Below are positions 38,963 to 46,568 of a DNA stretch of 47,563 bases, piece by piece. Within the stretch, counting starts at the first letter, position 1. Each line of letters opens with the position of its first letter. The notes below the pieces were generated by a model that was not told the DNA's origin, searched no databases, and saw only the letters and a program-made list of their open reading frames with translations. Origin of the DNA: a virus. Position numbers and translations under genes: made by a program. Location of the stretch: positions 1 to 47,563 of the IMG/VR virus record IMGVR_UViG_3300046714_000550. The stretch is one strand, 5' to 3'.

Positions 38963-40822
38963 TCAGGTGATCGAAGCGACGATCGCGCCGGCTCCGGCCG
39001 GCTGGATGCGAATGCTGTTTGCGCCGTCGAATCCGACGGTCACTGTACCCACGTTTGCGCCGGTTGCTCCAACGGGCACGTGGGGCAGGTTCTTCACGAC
39101 GATGTCCCAGTTGGTCGAGGTCGTCACGTGCAGCGGCGTTCCGCCGCCGAAGTTGAAGCCCGAGAGCTTGGTCTTGCTGGCGTCGATCGTGATGCGGTTG
39201 ACCCGCACTTCGCTGGTGAACACCCAACCCTCTGAGCCCGGCGTCGTCACGATCGAGCACCGGAAACGGGTCATGTCGTTGGCCGCGGCCTTGAGCACGG
39301 TGCAGTAGCTGCTCGTGCTGTCGCGGTGCGTCACGTACTCGAAGGTCTGCGGCAGGCGGTCCAGCGGCGGCGTCTGGTCGAGGAACTGGAAGTAGCGGCC
39401 GACGTCGAGGATCGCCCACGTGTGCGCGCCGAGGCCGCCGAAGATACCCACGTCCACGAAGGTCGGCTGGAAGCCGATGGCGCCCGTGGGGTTCACGGTC
39501 TGGTAGAGCGTCTGCAGCTTGGCGGTCAGCGGCGGGATGATGATGAGCGCGTCGTCGTCGCCGAAGAAGATCAGCGTGGGCGTCCACATGCCGGACGCGG
39601 CGAGCGAGCGGTCGAAGTCGATCGTGGCCCCGGGGATGTCCGCGGCCGACGGCGCCGGGATCAGCACCGGCGAGAGCTGCGTCATCGGCCCGGTCTCAGC
39701 GTAGGTCGCCGGGTCCAGCGCGAGGATCGCGCTCGCGCGCCACGCGAGGCCGATGGCCGAGATGTTGTCGCCGCCCGGCCACGGGCCGCCCATCTGGTCG
39801 AGGCGCTGCTGCTGGCTGCGCCACTGGCTGCTGGTCGCGGTGCCTGGGTCCGGGTCGCAGAGCGTGTTGTTCGGATCGCCGGTGTGCAGCGGGATCGACT
39901 GGCCGAGGTTGGTGTTGTTGTGCTGCTTGCGCTGCCAGACGAGCATCTCCCAGTCCGGCGCGACGGGGCAGATGGTGCGCGCCATCAGGCCCGCGGGATC
40001 GCGGTGCGTGGCCGCGAAGCGCGAGACCTGCTGGCCGCCGAGCGAGAAGCCGACGAGGTTGATGTCGTCGGGGTTCGCGTTGAGCTTGGCAAGGCACCAG
40101 GTCAGGACGGCCTCGAGGTTGTCCACGCTGTTGTCGTTGGGCCACGTGTCGTTGAGCATCGAGGTCGGCGACACGTACAGGAAGCAACGGCGACCGCACT
40201 CCTCGTCAATCGTGGTCTCGACAGCGTTCGTGATCGGATCGTTCTTGAGCTGGTGGTGCGCGAGGATCAGGCGCGTCTTGCCCTTGCTCGTCCAGCCCGA
40301 CGGGAACTGCAGGTAGAAGTTCTCGGTGTCGGCGACTCCTGACCAGACCGCGGCGTTGAGCGTCTGCGTCGGCACGACTCCGAACTTCGCCAGTCCGTTG
40401 AACGGGTGCGGCGTGCTCTTGCCCAGCAACTGGCGCACGCGGTTGAGCGTCAGCGCGAGCAGCACCATCAGGTTGCTCGTGCGCTGCACTTCTTCGAGCA
40501 GGATCGTCCCGGTCAGGCCAGCGTCGGGCACGATCACGAGACCGTCGGGGTACTCCTTCCCGTACATCTCGATGACCTGCATGTGGCCCTGGCCGGTCGC
40601 GGCCGCGGCTTGCACGGGCAGCGTGTCCGTGTCGATGCCGGAGCCGACGGGCCGCAGGTGGATCACGCCGCCGGCGAAGTTGCCGGGCACGTCGATCATC
40701 AGGCGCTTCACGTGCACGCGCGCGCCCGAGATGAACGTGCCCGCAGCCGCGCCCGTCACGATCAGGAACTGGTTGGCGTCGGGGAACGCCACTTCGCGCA
40801 GGAACGGGAGCGGTGCGGACAC
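38963..40822 (-). CDS. virion-region protein with alpha/beta-hydrolase domain (619 aa)
   Basis: Residues 1-115 are paralogue 1 of the AAxGQGY domain (QAAAATGQGHMQVIEMYGKE, then GLVIVPDAG). From about 140 to 490 there is an alpha/beta hydrolase: a strand with LILAHH (185-190), the nucleophile elbow NLVGFSLGGQQV (S260 in GFSLG), the acid in LIFFGDDDALIIIPP (D422-D424) and the histidine in GGLGAHTWA (H467), in the correct order. The C-terminal 130 residues are beta-rich. An esterase or depolymerase carried on the virion is the simplest reading; the substrate is unknown. GTG start with CGGAGC 6 nt upstream. Confidence 0.75.
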   Translation of the reverse strand: MSAPLPFLREVAFPDANQFLIVTGAAAGTFISGARVHVKRLMIDVPGNFAGGVIHLRPVGSGIDTDTLPVQAAAATGQGHMQVIEMYGKEYPDGLVIVPDAGLTGTILLEEVQRTSNLMVLLALTLNRVRQLLGKSTPHPFNGLAKFGVVPTQTLNAAVWSGVADTENFYLQFPSGWTSKGKTRLILAHHQLKNDPITNAVETTIDEECGRRCFLYVSPTSMLNDTWPNDNSVDNLEAVLTWCLAKLNANPDDINLVGFSLGGQQVSRFAATHRDPAGLMARTICPVAPDWEMLVWQRKQHNNTNLGQSIPLHTGDPNNTLCDPDPGTATSSQWRSQQQRLDQMGGPWPGGDNISAIGLAWRASAILALDPATYAETGPMTQLSPVLIPAPSAADIPGATIDFDRSLAASGMWTPTLIFFGDDDALIIIPPLTAKLQTLYQTVNPTGAIGFQPTFVDVGIFGGLGAHTWAILDVGRYFQFLDQTPPLDRLPQTFEYVTHRDSTSSYCTVLKAAANDMTRFRCSIVTTPGSEGWVFTSEVRVNRITIDASKTKLSGFNFGGGTPLHVTTSTNWDIVVKNLPHVPVGATGANVGTVTVGFDGANSIRIQPAGAGAIVASIT

Positions 40823-40837
40823 GTCGAGCTCCGTCGA

Positions 40838-41008
40838 TCAGGACCCCGTCGAGCCCTCGGAGCTGCGGATGTGGCCCTGGCCCTTGCTGCCCGGGAAGCT
40901 CGTGCTGCTGTTGCTGGCGGGCCCGGTGCCGGCGATCTTGTCCGTGCCCTTGTCGCCGAACTTCACCGACTCCTTGCTGCCGCCCACGTCTGCGTCCATG
41001 CCGGTCAT
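40838..41008 (-). CDS. small hydrophilic protein (56 aa)
   Basis: Not recognised. Gly/Ser/Lys-rich, likely disordered (SKESVKFGDKGTDKIAGTGP, SNSSTSFPGSKGQGHIRSSE). Supported by SD GAGGAG 8 nt before ATG 41008 and by filling the gap between terminase and the hydrolase gene. A minor virion protein by position. Confidence 0.55.
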   Translation of the reverse strand: MTGMDADVGGSKESVKFGDKGTDKIAGTGPASNSSTSFPGSKGQGHIRSSEGSTGS

Positions 41009-41020
41009 GCTCGTGTCTCC

Positions 41021-42652
41021 TCAGTCGAAGTCGTCGTCCCAGGCATCGAGGGAGGCGGCCTCTAGGTGATCTTGGATCTGGTGGCCGATGCCTTGTGCGT
41101 CGTCCATGAGAACGTCCCCGATCCTCGTCGGCAAGGACGCAAGCGCGCCCGGCGGCGACCCGACCTGATAACAGCCCTGCAAGGCCAGCGCGAGGGCCAT
41201 GACCCGGTCGTCGTTTCCGGCCACCGCGCCGAGGCCGTGGCTGCTGCGAGGGGCGTCCTCGGTGAGATAGCCGAACAGCCGCAGCTCCTCGACGGTGTCG
41301 CGGTCGTAGAGCTTGAGGATGCGCTCGCCGTCGGCGCCGATGTCGCGCAGCACGTCCTTGAGCTGGTTGCAGGCGAGGCCCTTGGTGCGCGCGTCGGTGT
41401 ACCAGCCGATGTTGGCCATGAGGTGGCCCTCTTCGCTCAACTTGTCCTGCTGCTGGCGCCGGTAGATGTTCGGGTAGCCGAGGCGCTCCAGCACGGCCAG
41501 CGTGCCCATGCCGTGCTGGTTGATCTCGGGCACGATCAGGCCCTTGTTGTAATACGTCGCCAGCGCGACCAGCTCCTCGGCGAAGCGGCCCGGGTCCATG
41601 TGCCCGTGCCAGACGGCGACCTGCTTGAACTCCGTGGCGTCGATGACCTGCGCGCAGGAGTAGTCGCCCAGCGCGGCGCCGCCGGAGACATCGCCGCCGA
41701 CTGCGTAGAAGCGGTCGCGCCGCGGTGCCGCGAAGATCTTGAGCCGGCCCTCGGGCTCGGAGAGCGTCTTGACCCTGGTGCCCGACCAGTAGAGCCGGCC
41801 CTGCCAGATGCGGTTCTTGGTCTCGACGCTCTCGCAGCGCGGGAGCTGCGCCTCGACGTCCTCGCGCGCGAAGAACGGCGAGCCGATCCGCAGGATGAAG
41901 TCGCCGTAGACGCGGATGCGCAGCTCGTCGCCGGTGTAGCGCTTCTTGGCGAGTTCGATCTCCTTGACCGGGATGTAGGGGTTGTCCACGAGGCCCATGG
42001 TGATGAGCTCGAGGAAGTCCTCGTCGGCCTTGGTGTCGAAGAGCAGCTTGTGCAGCCAGCGCAGGCCCTGCAGCGCGGTGAAGCCCATGATGATCTGGCC
42101 ACCGCAGTCGATCGTGCGCGCGTAGCACTCGTTGTAGATGTCCTCGGGGTGCTCCTCGTCCAGCACGATGACCTCGCGCGACGTGCCCTGGTACTTGCTG
42201 CGCCCGGAGTCCGCGGACTTGAAGCCGATCGTGCTGCCATCCCGCTCGTCGCGCCACAGCCGATCGGCGGCGCGCCACGTGATGAGCTTCTTGGCGATGG
42301 CGTCGGGCGGGATGAAGCCGCGGACCTTCTCCTCGGACACGTCGCGCGAGACGTTGGCATCGAGCGCGCTGACCCAGACGTTGATGGGCCGCTTGTAGGT
42401 GATGAGCCGCCCGAACTCGCGCGTCAGCACGGGCGACCAGCCCATGAAGCGCTCGGTGGCGATGCGGTGGATCACGTCGCTCTTGCCGGTGCGGTTGGCG
42501 CCCAGCACGACCACGTGCCGCTTCTGCGATTTCATCGCGCGGAGCTGCTTGGGGTGCGGCTTCCACGAGTAGAACGGATGCGTGCTCTGCATCCGCTCGA
42601 AGAGCTCGGCCGAGATGCCGCGGAGTTGCTGGGCGGCCAGCTCGTCGCTCAC
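41021..42652 (-). CDS. terL: terminase large subunit (543 aa)
   Basis: ATP-driven DNA packaging motor with a headful or site nuclease. Walker A: GANRTGKS at 51-58. Walker B: VIVLDEE at 161-167 (the following His is unusual). Coupling motif near MGFTALQG (189-196). RNase H-like nuclease: D321 in AVGGDVSGG, E376 in LIVPEINQHG and an acid in GNDDRVMALALAL toward the C-terminus. Length is normal. The GTG at 42652 overlaps the upstream stop; the preceding in-frame stretch lacks coding character. Confidence 0.92.
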   Translation of the reverse strand: MSDELAAQQLRGISAELFERMQSTHPFYSWKPHPKQLRAMKSQKRHVVVLGANRTGKSDVIHRIATERFMGWSPVLTREFGRLITYKRPINVWVSALDANVSRDVSEEKVRGFIPPDAIAKKLITWRAADRLWRDERDGSTIGFKSADSGRSKYQGTSREVIVLDEEHPEDIYNECYARTIDCGGQIIMGFTALQGLRWLHKLLFDTKADEDFLELITMGLVDNPYIPVKEIELAKKRYTGDELRIRVYGDFILRIGSPFFAREDVEAQLPRCESVETKNRIWQGRLYWSGTRVKTLSEPEGRLKIFAAPRRDRFYAVGGDVSGGAALGDYSCAQVIDATEFKQVAVWHGHMDPGRFAEELVALATYYNKGLIVPEINQHGMGTLAVLERLGYPNIYRRQQQDKLSEEGHLMANIGWYTDARTKGLACNQLKDVLRDIGADGERILKLYDRDTVEELRLFGYLTEDAPRSSHGLGAVAGNDDRVMALALALQGCYQVGSPPGALASLPTRIGDVLMDDAQGIGHQIQDHLEAASLDAWDDDFD

Positions 42653-42876
42653 GCGTGCTGCGCTTCGCGCGCCTCGCGCTGGGCCCGGTACAGGTCGAAG
42701 GTCTCGTAGCAGGCGGGGCACAGGTCGCGCTTGTCGCGGCTCTTGCGCAGCGCCTTCTTGCGCTTCACCTTGCCGCGCTCGAAGAGCTTGAGCTGCCCGA
42801 ACATCTCCGGGCACCTGGCCTCGTGCTTCCCGCACTGGCCCCGGCACTGACAGCGGTCGTCTCGATCATTGGTCAT
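42649..42876 (-). CDS. small zinc-binding protein next to terminase (75 aa)
   Basis: Cysteine-rich start (CQCRGQCGKHEARC), a basic middle (KVKRKKALRKSRDKRD) and LCPACYETFD. The spacing recalls the zinc knuckles of phage HNH nucleases, but the HNH histidines are absent, so cutting is unlikely. HNH-type proteins often sit beside terminase genes and help packaging. ATG 42876 has GGAG 5 nt upstream; GTG 42882 would overlap the previous stop. Confidence 0.6.
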   Translation of the reverse strand: MTNDRDDRCQCRGQCGKHEARCPEMFGQLKLFERGKVKRKKALRKSRDKRDLCPACYETFDLYRAQREAREAQHA

Positions 42877-42878
42877 GG

Positions 42879-43301
42879 TCACTCCGTTCCGAGCAGCCGC
42901 ACGTGCGGCGGGTCCTTGAGGTGCTGCGTGCGCGCGGGGCTCTTCTCCGCGAGACTCAGCGGAAGGTTCATCTTCTGGGCGAGGGCCTTGAGCAGCTCGT
43001 GCGTGGGCATGTCGGCCAGGTCCTCGTCCACGTTGCGCAGCACGGTCACGAACAGCCCGCGCAGCTTGCCGAGAGCCGTGATGGCCACCATGCGGTCCTT
43101 GGGCTTCGTGGCTCCGTCGCGCAGCGCGGCCACGTAGAGCATGTAGATCGATGCCGCGTAGGAATCGATCAGCTTGGCGCCGAGCAGCAGGCCGATCTGC
43201 TTCTCGATCTCGTCCAGCGCGGCCACGCTGCCCTCCAGGAACGGCGTGCCGCCCTCCTCGGCCTTGTCGTCGGTCGCCCAGTCCTCTCGCTCGCTGCTCA
43301 C
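42879..43301 (-). CDS. candidate terminase small subunit (140 aa)
   Basis: Helical protein with an acidic N-terminus, a central helix pair (ALDEIEKQIGLLLGAKLIDS, KDRMVAITALGKLRGLFVTV) and a C-terminal tail with a basic patch. Position two genes ahead of terL and size are right for TerS, but no clear DNA-binding HTH is visible, so the assignment is positional. The GTG start overlaps the upstream stop. Confidence 0.45.
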   Translation of the reverse strand: MSSEREDWATDDKAEEGGTPFLEGSVAALDEIEKQIGLLLGAKLIDSYAASIYMLYVAALRDGATKPKDRMVAITALGKLRGLFVTVLRNVDEDLADMPTHELLKALAQKMNLPLSLAEKSPARTQHLKDPPHVRLLGTE

Positions 43302-43717
43302 GGCGCGGTGTAGTCCGGGTGCTGGTTGCGCACGTGGTCGCGCAGGTTCTGGAACGTGCGCCGGCAGCCCTCGACCGGGCAGACGCCGTGGTGCACGCGG
43401 CGCTTGGTCTTGGTGATGACGCCGCGCAGGGCGCTGGCCTGCCGCTGCGCGGCCTCCTTGCGCGCGCGCTCGCGGTCGGCCTCTTCGCGGTTGCCCTGGC
43501 TGCAGCGCTGCGCGTGCTCCAGGGCGCGCTTCGTGCGCGCCAGCTCGGACTCCGGGAAGTGGGCGCTCGGCCACGGGCACTTGTGATTCGTGCAGCGGAT
43601 GCTCAGGCCATCGTCGGCCTGCACGCGATCCCACGTGCTTTTCTCGATCCCGTAGACGGTGCCGCAGCCGCCGCAGGTGTGGACGACGAGCGTGCCGGTG
43701 AAGATCTGCGTGGTCAT
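43298..43717 (-). CDS. zinc-ribbon / coiled-coil / C2H2 zinc-finger protein (139 aa)
   Basis: N-terminal ribbon with C15, C18, C42 and C47; helical Arg/Glu/Ala-rich coiled coil (about 55-105); then CPVEGCRRTFQNLRDHVRNQ followed by H133: C113-x4-C118-x9-H128-x4-H133, close to a classical C2H2 finger. Fingers of this kind are rare in bacteria (Ros/MucR is the main example) and appear in some phages. Probably binds DNA; it is near the terminase and replication genes. SD GGAG 5 nt before ATG 43717. Confidence 0.65.
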   Translation of the reverse strand: MTTQIFTGTLVVHTCGGCGTVYGIEKSTWDRVQADDGLSIRCTNHKCPWPSAHFPESELARTKRALEHAQRCSQGNREEADRERARKEAAQRQASALRGVITKTKRRVHHGVCPVEGCRRTFQNLRDHVRNQHPDYTAP

Positions 43718-43965
43718 GGAGACTCCAAGGTAGCGCGCCGCGCTCGGGCGAGGCGCTCGACGTGTTTCTTCCAGGCCTGGTCGGGTGAGAGCCCGCCGGC
43801 CTGCACGGGTTCCGCAAAGTCCGGGTGCTCGTGCAGCAGGCCGTGCTTCCTGAGCAGGCCGAGATGGCTGGTCCTGCGTGCGCGCGCAACCTCAGCCTTG
43901 CGCTCGCGCTCGCGCTGCTGCAGCTCGGCGGCGCGCGCGAAGAGTTCAGCCTGAGAGCGCAGCAC
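43714..43965 (-). CDS. hypothetical basic helical protein (83 aa)
   Basis: Unrecognised; a long charged helix at the N-terminus (ELFARAAELQQRERERKAEV), then RRTSHLGLLRKHGLLHEH and a helix LSPDQAWKKHVERLARARRA. AAGGAG precedes the GTG by 6-7 nt, and the start lies 20 bases inside the loader gene's end. The SPDQAW element resembles SPEQAWTRV in the neighbouring loader, perhaps a shared short motif. Confidence 0.55.
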   Translation of the reverse strand: MLRSQAELFARAAELQQRERERKAEVARARRTSHLGLLRKHGLLHEHPDFAEPVQAGGLSPDQAWKKHVERLARARRATLESP

Positions 43966-44446
43966 GCTGCTCTCCTTCGGGCAGCGAGAGCATCGTGCGC
44001 GCGGTCGCGACGAGCCGGTCGCGCTTCACGAGGAAGGCGCGCGCGAACCCGATCCTCATGTCCTCCGCGCGGCCGGTCTGCAGCGCGTGCCATCCACCGA
44101 CGCTGTCGACAATGCCCCAGAGAAAATCGCCGACCTCCTCGCGCGCCTCGCGGTAGCACTCGGCGTCGTCGTAATGGCCCGGCATCGCCGCGGCCACGCG
44201 CGTCCACGCCTGCTCAGGCGAGAGCTCGGCGCCGGCCGGAAGTTGCGCGCCGACGATCTGCGACATCAGCTCGGCGATGGTCGGGAAGAACTTGCTGTGC
44301 AGGACGTGCTGGCGCGCGGCGAGCTCGAGCTGGTCGATGGGCGCGTGCTGCAGCGCTTCACCGAAGGCCGCGAGCGTCTCGGGTCCGATGTTCGCGTTGG
44401 GGTAGCACGCGGCCAGGTACTTGATGACGTCGTACAGCGATTTCAC
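43946..44446 (-). CDS. G39P-like replicative helicase loader/inhibitor (166 aa)
   Basis: The N-terminal domain has the pattern YDVIKYLAACYPNANIG, ETLAAFGEALQHAPIDQLEL, then RQHVLHSKFFPTIAEL (45-60); the K/S-FFPTIAE element after a helical bundle is typical of SPP1 G39P and related phage proteins that deliver the host DnaB-type helicase to the phage origin. The C-terminal part (70-166) is longer and helical. It directly follows the DUF1376 replication gene (GTGA overlap), which supports the role. Confidence 0.65.
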   Translation of the reverse strand: MKSLYDVIKYLAACYPNANIGPETLAAFGEALQHAPIDQLELAARQHVLHSKFFPTIAELMSQIVGAQLPAGAELSPEQAWTRVAAAMPGHYDDAECYREAREEVGDFLWGIVDSVGGWHALQTGRAEDMRIGFARAFLVKRDRLVATARTMLSLPEGEQRAALSG

Positions 44447-45276
44447 TTGGGCGGCTCCGGCGTGTGTTGGTCGAGCATGGACTTGAACTCCTTGAGCGCC
44501 TGCATCGCGCGCGGCAGCGGCGCGTGGCCGTTGCCGCTGCCCTCGCCGTGCACGCAGCGGTTCCACTGGGAGCGCAGCGTTCCGAGGTTGGCGCCGCGGT
44601 CGGACCAGAACGGGTCGGTCAGGTGAACCTCGGCGCGGCGCAGGGCCTCCTGCACGTTGCCGCCGGCGAGCTTCAGGATCTCGTTGACGTGGGCCCCGTC
44701 CTTGGCGCCCTCGAAGCTGTACTTGGCGCCGTCGCGGTGGCTGGCGAAGAGCCCTGACCAGCCCTGAATGAACTCCGCCCGCGGGGCCTGCTCGGGCAAG
44801 GAGAGACCACCCGCAGGGTGCGTCTCTCCTTGAGGAAGGCCACCCGCAGGGTGAGCCTTCCTCCTACCTGAAGGAGAAGATGAAGAGCTTGGCCGCGGCT
44901 TTCCGGTCGGAACCATCGGCTTAGCAGCGGGTTTTCCTGCCGGAGGACGGCCTCCTTTCCGCCCTTTCTCCGACTGCATGGCCCTGTACTTTTCCTGCTT
45001 CTTGCGGGCTTCGTCGATGAACCCGATGTTCCAGAACGCCCCGTCCCGAAAGCAGAGGTAACCCACGGCTTTCCAGACGTCCGGCCAGTCGGCCTCGGGG
45101 ACGCAGGCGATGCGTCGCAGGCGGTCCTCTTCGGCGGGCAGGCGGCCGTGTCGCCAGGCCGAGCAGGCCAGCGCGAGGAAGGCCCCGCGCTCCTGTGCCG
45201 AGAGGCCGGCGGTGTCGGCCATGAACTGATCGGGGTAGAACTGGAAAGCCGGTGAGGGCTGCTTCGCGCTGGGCAT
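44443..45276 (-). CDS. DUF1376 (YdaU-type) replication protein (277 aa)
   Basis: Residues about 11-95 match DUF1376: FQFYPDQFMADTAGLSAQER, GAFLALACSAWRHGRLPAEE and FRDGAFWNIGFIDEARKKQE. Members act as phage replication initiators or organisers. A basic, Pro/Ser-rich linker (96-165) contains the repeat HPAGGLPQGET / HPAGGLSLPE, which at the DNA level is the tandem hairpin element at 44798-44863. The C-terminal 110 residues are helical. SD GGAG precedes ATG 45276; an in-frame GTG at 45372 is less convincing. Confidence 0.7.
   Translation of the reverse strand: MPSAKQPSPAFQFYPDQFMADTAGLSAQERGAFLALACSAWRHGRLPAEEDRLRRIACVPEADWPDVWKAVGYLCFRDGAFWNIGFIDEARKKQEKYRAMQSEKGRKGGRPPAGKPAAKPMVPTGKPRPSSSSSPSGRRKAHPAGGLPQGETHPAGGLSLPEQAPRAEFIQGWSGLFASHRDGAKYSFEGAKDGAHVNEILKLAGGNVQEALRRAEVHLTDPFWSDRGANLGTLRSQWNRCVHGEGSGNGHAPLPRAMQALKEFKSMLDQHTPEPPK
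44798..44863. repeat. two tandem hairpins with identical tips inside the DUF1376 gene
   Basis: Hairpin 1: 44798-44831; outer arms AAGGAGAGAC and GTCTCTCCTT. Hairpin 2: 44832-44863; outer arms GAGGAAGGC and GCCTTCCTC. Both carry the same upper stem-loop CACCCGCAGGGTG (5 bp, GCA loop) and each has one unpaired base at the same place after that stem. Outer arms differ between the two but stay perfectly paired. The two abut with no gap. They lie over the low-complexity linker of the protein. A replication origin, packaging or RNA-processing element is possible. Confidence 0.85.
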
Positions 45277-45409
45277 CTCGTTCTCCAGGCCGACCCGCTG
45301 CGCCGCGGTCACGGGGATGGCGGCTGGGGAGGGGAGAACGAGAGCCCTCGCGCCGCGGCGCAGCAGCTTCACCGGGAGCTACCCGGCTGCACGGTTTGCG
45401 AGTTGTCTC

Positions 45410-45760
45410 CTACGGTTTTCCCGGATTCAAGTCCAGCTTGCTGCGCCAGACGAACACGCCCTGCGCGAGAGCCCAGACGCCGAAGGTGCCGGGCGGCAGT
45501 CCGGCCTTGCGACCGAACGCGCGCACGGCTGTGCGCACGGTGCGGGCCGCGCGCTCGGGGTCCATGTTGTTCTGCTGCAGCGGCACGCGGAAGCCCTTGC
45601 CGGGAGCCAGCGCCGCGGCCCTGTCGAACAGCGCCTTCCACGCACCGGAGCTGCCGCTGAGTCGCAGGCCCTGCACTCCGTCCATCGGCTCGTCGTCGCC
45701 GATCTGGTCGAGGTCCACGGCCGAGCGCTGCGTGGACCGCAGCTTCCTTGGGCGCGGCAT
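45410..45760 (-). CDS. hypothetical protein (116 aa)
   Basis: Unrecognised. Middle region LFDRAAALAPGKGFRVPLQQ then NNMDPERAARTVRTAVRAFG and a C-terminal VWALAQGVFVWRSKLDLNPG, an alpha/beta mix perhaps built for nucleic acid. The ATG overlaps the GroES stop (TGATG). A 133-bp gap follows before the DUF1376 gene with no clear promoter in it. Confidence 0.65.
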   Translation of the reverse strand: MPRPRKLRSTQRSAVDLDQIGDDEPMDGVQGLRLSGSSGAWKALFDRAAALAPGKGFRVPLQQNNMDPERAARTVRTAVRAFGRKAGLPPGTFGVWALAQGVFVWRSKLDLNPGKP

Positions 45761-46167
45761 CAGCTCTCTCCGGTCTGCGCGGCCGCGACCTGCGAGCGCA
45801 CGGCGACGACCTCGTCCTCGCCCAGCAGCAGCAGGTTGGCCTCCTCGCCGCCGAGCTGCAGGCCGGCGTAGGCGCCGAAGAGCACGACGTCGCCCGGCTG
45901 GAACGGCACGAGCTGCGGCACGCCGTTGCTCGGGTCCATGTCCAGGCGCAGCATCTCAACCTGGGTCGCCTGCCGGCCGCACTCGTTGCCGACGGCGAGC
46001 ACGACACCTTCGTTGGGTTTCTCGCGGGCCTGCACGTCATCGGGCAGGAGCACGCCGCCCTTGCTGGCCTTGGCGGCTTCGACGCGCTGCACCAGCACGC
46101 GCTTGCCGACGGGCCTGATGATCGTGCGCGGCTGCGTGGCCGGCTGCGGTTCAGGGAGTGCGCTCAC
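45760..46167 (-). CDS. groES: phage GroES-like co-chaperonin (135 aa)
   Basis: Residues 18-125 follow the Cpn10 fold: RPVGKRVLVQRVEAAKASKG, the mobile loop ending GGVLLPDD (37-44; VLL in place of the GroEL-binding IVL), EGVVLAVGNECG (53-64), and FQPGDVVLFGAYAGLQLGGE (89-108) then NLLLLGEDEVVAVR. An insertion (65-88) lengthens the roof region. Phage GroES proteins such as T4 gp31 cap host GroEL and enlarge the cage for coat protein. No GroEL is present, so it should work with host GroEL. Extra N- and C-terminal tails. GTG start overlaps the upstream stop. Confidence 0.85.
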   Translation of the reverse strand: MSALPEPQPATQPRTIIRPVGKRVLVQRVEAAKASKGGVLLPDDVQAREKPNEGVVLAVGNECGRQATQVEMLRLDMDPSNGVPQLVPFQPGDVVLFGAYAGLQLGGEEANLLLLGEDEVVAVRSQVAAAQTGES

Positions 46168-46556
46168 AGGTCGTCCTCCGGGGCGTTCTCGTCGGCCTCG
46201 ACCTGCTCGGGGCGCAGCTCGCTGCTGCGCGCGGTGGCCGGCGTGGTGCCGGTCAGCTCCTGCGCCAGCTCGTCGGCCGCGGCCAGCTCGGTGATCGGCG
46301 CGCGGTTGCTGTCGGGCAGCTCGAGCTTGTCGCGCATGGTGCGGTTCTCCTCGCGCAGCCGCTCGTTCTCGGTGCGGAGGTGGGCCAGCTCGCCCTGCAT
46401 CGGCAGCATGGCCTGGGAAGCGAGGCCGTGGACCTCGTAGAGCTTCCGGTAGCGGTCGCCGATCTGCTGCAGAGGCCCCGGGCACTTGTCCGGGTGCTTG
46501 CGCAGCCACAGCAGGTCGGCCTCGATCTGCTTCCTGTCGTTGTCATCGAAGGGCAT
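46164..46556 (-). CDS. coiled-coil protein, first gene of the long - strand operon (130 aa)
   Basis: Residues 50-85 form a clear coiled coil (GELAHLRTENERLREENRTM); before it are helices (RKQIEADLLWLRKHPDKCPG, QIGDRYRKLYEVHGLASQAM), after it an acidic Ala/Glu-rich tail. SD GGAG 6 nt before ATG 46556. It faces the divergent + strand block; a regulator is possible but no HTH is visible. Confidence 0.65.
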   Translation of the reverse strand: MPFDDNDRKQIEADLLWLRKHPDKCPGPLQQIGDRYRKLYEVHGLASQAMLPMQGELAHLRTENERLREENRTMRDKLELPDSNRAPITELAAADELAQELTGTTPATARSSELRPEQVEADENAPEDDL

Positions 46557-46568
46557 CGCGGTCTCCAG

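Noticed and set aside
42649-42876. HNH endonuclease next to terminase
   Set aside because: Cysteine knuckles are present but the catalytic histidines and the HNH core are not.
45414-45431. GTTTTCCCGGATTC resembling the CCGGGA operator
   Set aside because: It lies within the last codons of the 116-aa gene (LNPGKP) and has only one half-site; the 11-bp partner is missing.
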